Positions 1 to 10,300 of a DNA stretch of 64,000 bases are shown here, in pieces. A program made the position numbers and the translations under genes. How positions within the stretch are numbered: the stretch's first letter is position 1; each line of letters opens with the position of its first letter. Source of the DNA: Parapristionchus giblindavisi (lineage: Eukaryota; Nematoda; Chromadorea; Rhabditida; Diplogasteridae); the NCBI GenBank assembly GCA_943737045.1, contig CALSFV010000269.1:248001-312000 (forward strand). The letters are read 5' to 3'. The notes below the pieces were generated by a model, which did not search any database, was not told the origin of the DNA, and worked only from the letters and a program-made list of their open reading frames with translations.

Positions 1-2181
1 GATTATGTTAGATTAAGCCAATAAGAAGATGATCTCTCAATCTCGCAATACTTCTCGTCTACTAGCCTCATGCATATGTGCAACCAGTAGAGGAGCATTT
101 GCTCCGACCAATTTATACGTTGATCTTTGATCTCTAAGCACAATCAAACACACCTTTCAAGGTTAAAGCAAAGCGCGATGACGCGTTCGTGCGTTCACTC
201 TCATCATCATCTTTCATTTGCAACCGAGCTTCTACCATCATGCCAATGCCTCCATTATTACGTGTGATAGTCGACGATGAGGGCGCGATCGTGCGGTTGA
301 ATCTGCAAGGCACAACAATCAATCAATACCGTAATCGATCAGTACCATACCCCCAAAGCATTGGTCGAAAAATATGCTACAAAGTACCAAGTCAGACCGG
401 ATTGAGCCAAAATTTCACAAAAATCGAAAAACCTGACCGGATTTTGAAAACCGATAACATAGCTATTCGACATATGCAACAATCAATCAATACCGTAATC
501 GATCAGTACCGTACCCCAAGGACCGATAGCGTGTACCTCCATAGGTCGAAAAGCATGTTTCCAACTACGAAGCCTGACCGCACTTTGAGCCGAAAATTAT
601 AGGAAAATCGAAAACCCTGACCGCATTTGGGAGATGTTTTGAGTACCTGACCGCATTTGAGCATACAATTCCCGCAAAATCAGACCACATTTTGAAAATT
701 TGTAACATAGCTATTCGACACATGCCATAGGTGGGCGCGTGAAAACGAATATTTTTTTGCGCACAGCCTTGCCTTCCCATCGGGGCCTTGCGCATAGCCT
801 TTCTTCGCAAAAACTGGTAAATTTCCAGTCGAAATCGCCAAAAAAATAGCCATGCGGACAGCCTTGCCTCCCCTTTTCCCGGTTTGCGCATAGCCTTTCC
901 CCAGCGTGCCCACCTATGACCCATGCGTACCTCGATTGTACACTGCGGTTCTCGCCGTCCGATCCGGTAGAGTAGTGGGGCGAGGAGGATGAGGATGATG
1001 CAGAGGACGAATCGTTAGAAATCGATACACGCATGGCTTCTGGTGTTGGCCTAGTAGTAGCAGATGACGCCATCATATACTGCAACGGAAAAAACCGGAT
1101 TAAATCGAGTAGTGTAGTCGTAATTTCCACCAAAAACCGGAAAAAAAACTCCAAATATGTATTTCATCTGAATTCTATTCCATAAAGTAAGCAAGACTCA
1201 GGCATGAGTCATTTCCTCATTTATAAGCGAATGTTCCTCAATAATACTTTTTTCTCATACTTCAAGGACTATGCGCAACATGGTAAACCGAAATCAGACA
1301 CATTCGCGAGCGAAAGGGGAGGTCCTAAAGGCTCCCTTATCATTTACAAAACATAGGATGCAGGGGGTTAGGGTAAAGTATGTAATTGCAGCGGTACAAA
1401 TTGGCCGATCCCTAGCTAGAATGATATTTGCTTTAACTTTCGTCAGCGATAAGTTGAATTTACATATGAACATAGGTCGAAAAGTATGTTACAAAGCACC
1501 ATGCCTGACCGCATTTTGAGCCAAAATTTCCAAAAAAATCGTAAAACCTGACCGCATTTTAAGCCAAAATTTCACAAAAATCGAAAAGCATGACCGCATT
1601 TGAGCCAAATTTGCCAAAAATCGAAAAGCCTGACCGCATTTTGAAAACCGATAACCTAGCTATTCGACCTATGCATATGAAAAAAAGGTTGCATTTTTTC
1701 TCCAATTCCATAACACTACAAGTTATATCACGGTAAGCCTACCGGGTAAGGATAAGCATCAGTGATGAAAAAGAGGGCACATTTGTACTCTCGGGAATGC
1801 AATTGTTAACATCCAGAGAAAGCTGGAACCAAAGTGAATGTAGAACAAACCTTTTCCAATTGGCGACTAGTGCCTGGCAGATTGTCGGTCTGGTCGGGAA
1901 ACATACTGAGAAACTGAACAAGAAAAATAGTTAAATAATGAAATTGGTTATGTCGTCACATACCGTTTCCAATTCTTCCATTTCTTCATCCTTTTCATCA
2001 GTTCCTATTTTCGTCTTATCTCCCACATCACGCAATAATTGTGCCGACGATAATTCCTATCACAAATTAGAAGTAGCAAATTGAAAAATAAACGAGGGAA
2101 TACCGGCTGTATCAAAGGAATATCCTTGTCTTCATCGTCACATTCTTGCTTCATGCCTTTGTCATATTGAGTAGACATCAT
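1..2181 (-). CDS. SKN-1-like CNC protein gene, 5' part (3' end outside window)
   Basis: Five phase-consistent exons can be read on the minus strand: 2104-2181, 1964-2056, 1851-1913, 931-1079 and 154-302. The product begins MMSTQYDKGMKQE. It then has an acidic segment with a stretch of serines (SSSASSSSSSPHYSTGSDG) and a basic/acidic linker. Each exon has a clear paralog in the complete copy at 4201-7078, which carries the CNC domain; that domain would lie beyond position 1 here. In the last visible exon the donor used by the paralog is missing, and the next GT (at 153) keeps the same phase, so the exon is about ten codons longer. The start is the double ATG directly after a TTGTAG acceptor-like site, which would suit SL trans-splicing. 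By analogy it is a nuclear transcription-factor relative. Function is inferred only from family resemblance. Confidence 0.7.
340..1673. repeat. MITE family with CATAGGTCGA ends, several copies in SKN-1-like introns
   Basis: The best copy is 1471-1673. It begins CATAGGTCGAAAAGTATG, ends CTAGCTATTCGACCTATG and is flanked by the 8-bp direct duplication CATATGAA. Other copies or fragments are near 340-476, 540-724, 4747-4866 (duplication GTTCAGAC), 5453-5573 and 5606-5799. Interiors repeat 'cctgaccgcatttt' phrases. A different MITE with CATAGGTGGGC ends lies at 726-918. All sit in introns or flanks of the SKN-1-like genes. Confidence 0.75.
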
Positions 2182-3174
2182 CTACAACGAATATAATGAA
2201 ATGAAAGGATTAAAACAACAATGAAACTATAGAAAACAGCGAAATTGGCAGCACACAACAATAATTTCTATGTTTCGCAAAAGACAGAAAGGACTGCACT
2301 ACGCATCAGATCAGTCCTGGCGCGCGCGCTCTACCCTTTCTCTCTTATTAGTCTTTCCTCTCTTATTCTATTAGATTTCATACTCTGACTGTTAACCGAT
2401 TTTCAATTACCTATTAAGAGAGATTACATACTAACCATACGAGCTCAATATGACCCCATAGAATATCGAATAACTCCCCGAAATGGGACTCAAACCAAAT
2501 TCTTATAAGTATGTGCAGCCACTGGGTCAACATACAGGCGTAACACATGTTTAGAACTTGGGCTCATACCATTAAAACCCGAGAACAATTTCTGAAATCC
2601 ATTATCATTGAGAGAAGAGATTACGGTAGTTGATAATGAAGAGATTACGTTAGATAAAGGGATTAGATTACGGTATGATAAATAAATATGATTGATCCAG
2701 GAGTGGGCTGAGTTGGTGTATAACTTATAGGCAGAGAAAAATTATTCTAGTGATATTCAGGACAAAAGGTAAAAGTAGTAACACTTTTCGAGATACTGTA
2801 CACTACGGAGTAGGGGCGGCGCATGTTTGACCGATAGGAACGTTACGGTAGCTGTAGATCAATCGATATGATGATGACTACGGTAGTTCAAGTTCAGCGA
2901 GCAGATATTACGATATTTCGCACAGTCACGATTACTGTAATGCCTCCAATACTATTCTCCAATAGTAGAAGCGTTTTATCAAAGATCAAAGATCAAAACA
3001 CAGACATCAAACGGTTATTTATATGCTTTATCAAGGTGAAGCACAAATATGGCGCATGCACGAAACAAGTAACAATAGCATATGACGAGTGAAAAGAGTT
3101 TGAAATCGAAAGTTTCAAGGGCGAAAGGGGACTCTCCTAGGATACTATGGTTCCTATCTTGGACGATAAGTTAT
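2182..3174. other. Intergenic stretch upstream of the left SKN-1-like gene
   Basis: No convincing gene was seen. The part from about 2,200 to 2,700 resembles 24,050-25,060, sharing a phrase around AACAGCGAAATTGG and 'agagattacggtagttgataat' blocks. It is probably the upstream region of a SKN-1-like gene that was duplicated. Short GATCAAAGATCAAA tracts begin near 2,980. Confidence 0.5.
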
Positions 3175-3651
3175 TCATTGATTGATAGTGGAAGACATGT
3201 ATGAGGGCAGGGTCTGTCCACGTCTCTGGTGGCGGACAATGCGAGAGACCCTGTTCTTTCCTGTAAGAAGTATAAATAATATACAAGAGTCTATCCAGAA
3301 AAATAAATGGGGAGATCAAACTACAAATATCAAAGATCAAAGATCAAAGTGCATACGGAGTTTGCGAATATACTTAATCAACTGCTTCTGCTGATCGTTC
3401 AGCGAATCAGACTTGTGCAACTTCTTGAAATCGTCTACGGACATCTACAAGAGGTCAGAGATCATATGTGTTCAGAGGAAAGATCAAAGATCAAAGATCA
3501 AAGATCAACCGCAACTCACATCGCCAATCTCCGCGGCGCTAACAGGCAGTCCATGCGAGGCGGCGAGCTCCTCATCCTTGGTCATACGTCCATCAGGCAC
3601 GGGAGCCATTGAGACCTCCGATGTCGATGTAGTAGTAGTAGCAGAAGCGCG
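3175..3651 (-). CDS. Short SKN-1-like gene copy: CNC domain and basic region only
   Basis: Three exons join in phase: 3520-3651, 3357-3444 and 3175-3260, giving about 101 codons to a TGA. The first exon carries KDEELAASHGLPVSAAEIGD. The second begins MSVDDFKKLHKSDSLNDQQK and ends IRKL. The third reads KNRVSRIVRHQRRG before a short tail. The order GLPVSA, then the MSV/MSL block, then IRKIRRRGKNKVAARTC is the layout of the SKN-1 CNC plus basic region. No 5' exons like those of its two neighbours were found between it and 4200. It may start at an internal Met (SMAPVPDG) or be a 3' fragment. Several canonical basic-region residues differ (AAR to SRI, CR to RH), so DNA binding is doubtful. It sits between the two longer copies in the same orientation. 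Confidence 0.65.
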
Positions 3652-3887
3652 CTGCAATGAAAAAAAAATAGATAGAAATCGAGTATTGTTTTCATAATTT
3701 CCTCCAAAGCGTGAAGAATTTATTTCATAAACTAGGGAAAATGTCGCCAATACATAATGAAATGCATGTTTCCTGATAGAATTTACAAACGTTTATGCAG
3801 TCCCACCTGTTTTGTATATGTCATCCCATTACATATACACAATATATTTTATAAACACTCTTGGTGCCAAAATATTTCATACTACAT

Positions 3888-4157
3888 GTGCCTCTAGAAG
3901 TATAGACTGTTGGAATTCACTCCCATCAGAATTAGTTCTTTCGTCCCCTAAACCCTTCCGTGCAGGGTAATCAATCCCCTCCACCCTCATCATTAGAGAT
4001 TCTCGAATTCGTCCCTAAACCCCCATCCTTTACAAACTGCCACCGAGCCAAAACCGAAATCGCCTTATGCGACGGAAATCCATCTATCCCTCTTCTGTGT
4101 ACACATCACCCTATTATTATATGTATTTGATGGAATAAAGAATAAATAAATAAATCA
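3888..4157 (+). mobile_element. 5'-truncated LINE (non-LTR retrotransposon) 3' end
   Basis: Reading from about 3893 gives RSIDCWNSLPSELVLSS and then PKPFRAG. This W-NSLP pattern is typical of the C-terminal tail of LINE ORF2 proteins. It is followed by a 3' UTR and a simple tail of AATAAATAAATAAAT at 4140-4157. A related copy with [18 protein letters not shown] lies at 49,035-49,396, and a 3'-UTR-only copy at about 31,985-32,070. Confidence 0.7.
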
Positions 4158-4200
4158 AAACGTTCCAATGAATTCCAACAGAAGAGTTATCTAGATGAGT

Positions 4201-7078
4201 TTACAAATGACAGTGGTCGTTTTTAAGAGTTTCACTAAATTTTAATTCAATTATGCTATCAAGAATTAAACACCTCACATTTTCCATGCGGTGATAAGCG
4301 GCCCTCCACGTTCCTGCATGAAGGAATATATAATACACAAGTCGGCATACTTTGACCAATAAAATAAATCGGGAGATGAAACTACAAAGATCAAAGATCA
4401 TACCTCGTCGGCGAATTTTGCTAATCACATGCTTCTGTAGATTGGTCAGCGAGTCAGACTTGAGCAGCTTATTGAGGGCGGGTAGGGACATCTACAAGAG
4501 GTGCGGGATACACGGAGAATAATAGAAGCATACGTGGGCGGGTATTGCCGCTGGGAATGAAAATTGGGGGGTCGGAAGCAAAAAATGGAGCATTTATACG
4601 TCATTCTGAGTGATTTTTTTCCGGAAAATCGGGGGGTCGGGTGCCAAAAATCGGGGGTGTATTGCCGCTAGCGGCAGTGGTGCCCACGTATGAATAGAAG
4701 GATAGACGATACATAAGGTACAAGAGGATCATATGTGTGTTCAGACCATAGGTCGAATAGCTAGGTTACCGGAGTTCAAAATTCGGACAGGTTTTTCGAT
4801 TTTTGTGAAATTTTGGCTCAAAATCCGGTCAGGCTTGGTACTTTGTAACATACTTTTCGGCCTATGGTTCAGACTAAAGATCAAAGATCAACCGCAACTC
4901 ACATCGATAATCGCCGCAGCGCTAACCGGCAGTCCATGGGAGGCAACGAGCTCCTCGTCCTTTGATGGACGTCCAGGGTTACGACGGGGAGCCAGTGCGG
5001 ATGATATAATGTCTAAACAGTGACCGTATGCAAGAACCGTTGCCCGGGGGAAATGTGACGTCATTAGTGTGGGCGGAGGATGTTTGGAAAACGCCTTTTT
5101 CCTAATTCAGTCAGGCTTCGTAGTTTGGAACAACGTACTTTTCGACCTATGCAGCTTTCACTTCTCAAGCCGAACCCATTCTCAATACCGTAACCCCATA
5201 TGTCTTATGTGCCACATGCATATACATATGCGCAACAAGTAGAGTTGCATTTGATCCGACTAATTTATACCTTGATCTTTGATCTTTAAGCACAATCAAA
5301 CACACCCTTAAAGGTTAAACCGAATGACGTGTTCCTGTTTTCATCCTCATCATCTTTCATTTTCAATGGAGCTTCTATCACCACGCCAATTCCTCTACTA
5401 TTACGGGTTGACGATGAGGGTTCGACCGTGCGATTGAATCTGCAAGTCACAACAATAGGTCGAATAGCTAGGTTATCGGTTTTCAAAATCCGATCAAGTT
5501 TTTCAATTTTTGGCAGATTTGGCTCAAAATCCGGTCAGGCTTGGTGCTTTGCAACATACTTTACGACATATGAATCAATACCATAATGGATCAGTACCGT
5601 ACCCCAAGGACCGATAGGTCGAAAAGTATGTTACCAACTACGAAGCCTGACCGCATTTTGAGCCGAAAATTATAGGAAAATCGAAAAACCTGACCGTATT
5701 TGGGCGATTTTTTTGAATACCTGACCGCATTTGAGCATAAAATTCACGAAAAATCAGACAACATTTTGAAAATTTGAAACATAGCTATTCGACTCATGGG
5801 TACCTGGATTGTAGACTGCGGTTCTCGCCGTCCGATCCGGTAGAGTAGTGGGGCGAGGAGGATGAGGATGATGCAGAGGATGAATCGTTAGCAATCGATA
5901 CACGCAAGGCTTCTGATATTGGCCTAGTAGTAGCAGATGACGTCATCGTATACTGCAACGAAAAGACAGATTAAATCGAGTAGTAAAGTAGTTAATATAA
6001 TCGGTAATCGAACAGCGGAACTAATTCGCCGCACTGCATAAACCATGGTCCATATTTTCATTCTTTGATCATTGGTAGCCTTTACTAGGAGAAAATATGC
6101 TAGAGCAATTCTCACGTACTTGTAGTGTGCGATTTGTGCTTTTTCCTACATAGTTCTAACCAAAAATTGTCTGTTTTCCGAATAATTCGACAAATCCTAT
6201 TCATATTATCATAAGAATATAGAAATAAGTGATATTTATGCCAAACACAATCAAGATTCAATTTTAGAACTAGAACGAATAGAACTTAGAACAAACCTTT
6301 TCCGATTGACCACTAGTGCATGGGAGATTGTCGGTCTGATCGGAAAACATGTTGAGAAACTGAACAAGAAAAATAGTCTAAAAAAACGAAATTTACAAAT
6401 GTGACATACCGTTTCCAATTCTTCCATTGCTTCATCCTCTTCATTCGTTCCCATTTTCGTCTGAACTCCCATATCACGCAATAATTGTGCCGACGATAAT
6501 TCCTAAGAAAAATGAGTGAATAATAACTTGCAAATTGAGAAACTCTGTATAAGTATCCATGAACGTTGGCAAACCATATGCCGGCAAACGTGACGTCACA
6601 ACCGTAGGCGGAGGCGTTTTCCAGAGATCCTCCCCCCTACGCTTGTGACGCCACGTTTGCTGGCAAACCGTTTGCCAACGTTCATGGATACGGCCTCTGG
6701 TGTTGAAATCCTTGCATGACAACGAGTACAAGTATAATCAAGCATGATTCGGCATTCCAAGCATGATCATGCATAGAATATGCGTGGTTCGTGATCATAC
6801 ATGGATCTTCTGCGATCATGCACGAATTTTCCGTGATCTTGCATGGAATGACAGAATTCATGCATGATCACGGATAATCCATGCATGATTCGAGTATTTT
6901 AGATGCTAGATCATGTCATTATTTGCACGAATTTTACTAGAATCAGGCATGGATTCAAACACCTGAGAAGAGGTAGCAAATTGAAAAATAAACGAAGGAA
7001 TACCGGCTGCATCAAAGGAATATCCTTGTCTTCATCGTCATCTTCTTGTTTGATGTCTTTGTCATATTGAGTAGACAT
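4201..7078 (-). CDS. SKN-1-like CNC transcription factor relative, complete copy with altered basic region
   Basis: Eight exons join without phase error: 7004-7078, 6410-6502, 6297-6359, 5804-5952, 5321-5439, 4903-5012, 4404-4491 and 4201-4313. They encode about 269 aa. Acidic N-terminal segments (EDDDEDKDIP; EEDEAMEELET) are followed by a poly-serine stretch. Then come a basic linker (APRRNPGRPSKDEELVASHG), the CNC-type LPVSA-MSLPALNKLLKSDSLT block, and ISKIRRRG. This order matches the C-terminus of SKN-1, which normally continues GKNKVAARTCRQRR and binds DNA as a monomer. Here the last exon reads GTWRAAYHRMENVR, so almost all basic contact residues are gone, followed by an unrelated 27-residue tail. 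The protein may have lost DNA binding, or the real last exon may have been missed. Its exons are homologous one by one to the gene at 1-2181. Confidence 0.75.
4529..4692. mobile_element. MITE with CATACGTGGGCGG ends, 8-bp TSD
   Basis: The terminal inverted repeats are CATACGTGGGCGG and its reverse complement-like TGCCCACGTATG. The flanking direct duplication is AATAGAAG on both sides. A relative is at 34,131-34,332 with duplication ATACGAGG. The 8-bp duplication suggests mobilisation by a hAT- or Mutator-type transposase. It lies in intron 6 of the SKN-1-like gene. Confidence 0.75.
6540..6966. repeat. Two abutting palindromic MITEs in SKN-1-like intron 1
   Basis: 6540-6690 is a near-perfect palindrome with arms around TATCCATGAACGTTGGCAAA and an inner GTGACGTCAC/GTGACGCCAC core. 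Relatives lie at 52,915-53,050, 27,110-27,190 and more distantly 47,100-47,247. Directly next to it, 6697-6966 starts CTCTGGTGTTGAAATCC, ends GATTCAAACACCTGAG and is full of GATCATGCATGG palindromes. The same element occurs at 29,906-30,153 in lipase gene A. Confidence 0.65.
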
Positions 7079-7368
7079 CACCTACAACGAATATAATGAA
7101 ATAACTAGGGTTTATTAGTCCAGCTAAGTTACTAAGTTACTAAGTTATTAAGTTACGGTTGAAACAGTAAGGAATAAAGGACTGAAGGACGCAATACAAA
7201 TTATTAATTGATTAGCCAGATTAACGGCACTATAGCATTCGTCAAATTGCTAAGAAAAAGGAATGGTAACGAGCGTGACGCGTACGCAACGCGATTGACA
7301 AATCGCCAAAAGTAAAGACCTACCGTATACCTTGTCATCGTTATTTTTTAAATTTTATGTTCTAACTA
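7079..7368. other. Short region between SKN-1-like gene and satellite
   Basis: This is the 5' flank of the gene ending at 7078. It contains 'taagttactaagtta' repeats and no coding region that can be supported. The satellite proper begins at about 7369. Confidence 0.4.
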
Positions 7369-10300
7369 AAATCTTAGAAAGATAAGATTTTTCTATTGAA
7401 TTCTTTGAAGATTTCAAGGTGTACAATTTGTCAATTGCGCCTATCTACCGTACACCGTATGAACTATATTGAGTATTGATTAATGTAACTGAGTTATTAC
7501 TAAGTTGGTCAAGTTATTCTTCAACCTAACCTACCAAATTATTCAGCTATCACTCTAATGCATCGCTACATTTAGCTTACGTGCCTACGCGGTAACCCCA
7601 TCCGCCGCGTCTCAGTCATTGCCGCGGAGATTACGGCGTTGGCACTTAAGGCTAATATAACGATACGTAAAGCTTTCGTAATTGCAAAAAAACGTTAGGT
7701 TGAAGAAGAAGCAAGAGAGTTGGCACAAATATGCAAATTGATCTCATACAAACAGTGAAGCGAGCGTGAAGAAAATGTTTGTTTCTGTCATGTCTCTCTC
7801 AGAAAAAATAAGATTTTTCTATTGAATTCTTTGAAGATTTCCCGTTGCACAATTTATGAATTGCGCCTATCTACCGTACACCGTATGAACTATATTGAGT
7901 ATTGATTAATGTAACTGAGTTATTACTAAGTTGGTCAAGTTATTCTTCAAACTAACCTACTAAATTATTCAGCTATCACTCTAAAGCTTTCGCAATTGAA
8001 AAAAAACGTTAGGTTGAAGAAGAAGCAAGAGAGGTGGCAAAAATATGCAAATTGATCTCATACAAACAGTGAAGCGAACGTGAAGAAAATGTTTGTTTCT
8101 GTCATGTCTCTCTCAGATAAATAAGATTTTTCTATTGAATTCTTTGAAGATTTCCCGTTGCACAATTTGTCAATAGCGCCTATCTACCGTACACCGTATG
8201 AACTATATTGAGTATTGATTAATGTAACTGAGTTATTACTAAGTTGGTCAAGTTATTCTTCAACCTAACCTACCAAATTATTCAGCTATCACTCTAAAGC
8301 TTTTGTAATTGCAAAAAAAAACGTTAGGTTGAAGAAGAAGCAAGAGAGTTGGCACAAATATGCAAATTGATCTCATACAAACAGTGAAGCGAACGTGAAG
8401 AAAATGTTTGTTTCTGTCATGTCTCTCTCAGATAAATAAGATTTTTCTATTGAATTCTTTGAAGATTTCCCGTTGCACAATTTGTCAATAGCGCCTATCT
8501 ACCGTACACCGTATGAACTGTATTGAGTATTGATTAATGTAACTGAGTTATTACTAAGCTGGTTAAGTTATTCTTCAACCTAACCTACCAAATTATTCAG
8601 CTATCACTCTAATGCATCGCTACATTTAGCTTACGTGCCTACGCGGTAACCCCATCCGCCGCGTCTCAGTCATTGCCGCGGAGATTACGGCGTTGGCACT
8701 TAAGGCTAATATAACGATACGTAAAGCTTTCGTAATTGCAAAAAAACGTTAGGTTGAAGAAGAAGCAAGAGAGTTGGCACAAATATGCAAATTGATCTCA
8801 TACAAACAGTGAAGCGAGCGTGAAGAAAATGTTTGTTTCTGTCATGTCTCTCTCAGAAAAAATAAGATTTTTCTATTGAATTCTTTGAAGATTTCCCGTT
8901 GCACAATTTATGAATTGCGCCTATCTACCGTACACCGTATGAACTATATTGAGTATTGATTAATGTAACTGAGTTATTACTAAGTTGGTCAAGTTATTCT
9001 TCAAACTAACCTACTAAATTATTCAGCTATCACTCTAAAGCTTTCGCAATTGAAAAAAAACGTTAGGTTGAAGAAGAAGCAAGAGAGTTGGCAAAAATAT
9101 GCAAATTGATCTCATACAAACAGTGAAGCGAACGTGAAGAAAATGTTTGTTTCTGTCATGTCTCTCTCAGATAAATAAGATTTTTCTATTGAATTCTTTG
9201 AAGATTTCCCGTTGCACAATTTGTCAATAGCGCCTATCTACCGTACACCGTATGAACTATATTGAGTATTGATTAATGTAACTGAGTTATTACTAAGTTG
9301 GTCAAGTTATTCTTCAACCTAACCTACCAAATTATTCAGCTATCACTCTAAAGCTTTCGTAATTGCAAAAAAACGTTAGGTTGAAGAAGAAGCAAGAGAG
9401 TTGGCACAAATATGCAAATTGATCTCATACAAACAGTGAAGCGAGCGTGAAGAAAATGTTTGTTTCTGTCATGTCTCTCTCAGAAAAAATAAGATTTTTC
9501 TATTGAATTCTTTGAAGATTTCCCGTTGCACAATTTATGAATTGCGCCTATCTACCGTACACCGTATGAACTATATTGAGTATTGATTAATGTAACTGAG
9601 TTATTACTAAGTTGGTCAAGTTATTCTTCAAACTAACCTACTAAATTATTCAGCTATCACTCTAAAGCTTTCGCAATTGAAAAAAAACGTTAGGTTGAAG
9701 AAGAAGCAAGAGAGTTGGCAAAAATATGCAAATTGATCTCATACAAACAGTGAAGCGAACGTGAAGAAAATGTTTGTTTCTGTCATGTCTCTCTCAGATA
9801 AATAAGATTTTTCTATTGAATTCTTTGAAGATTTCCCGTTGCACAATTTGTCAATAGCGCCTATCTACCGTACACCGTATGAACTATATTGAGTATTGAT
9901 TAATGTAACTGAGTTATTACTAAGTTGGTCAAGTTATTCTTCAACCTAACCTACCAAATTATTCAGCTATCACTCTAAAGCTTTTGTAATTGCAAAAAAA
10001 AACGTTAGGTTGAAGAAGAAGCAAGAGAGTTGGCACAAATATGCAAATTGATCTCATACAAACAGTGAAGCGAACGTGAAGAAAATGTTTGTTTCTGTCA
10101 TGTCTCTCTCAGATAAATAAGATTTTTCTATTGAATTCTTTGAAGATTTCCCGTTGCACAATTTGTCAATAGCGCCTATCTACCGTACACCGTATGAACT
10201 GTATTGAGTATTGATTAATGTAACTGAGTTATTACTAAGCTGGTTAAGTTATTCTTCAACCTAACCTACCAAATTATTCAGCTATCACTCTAATGCATCG

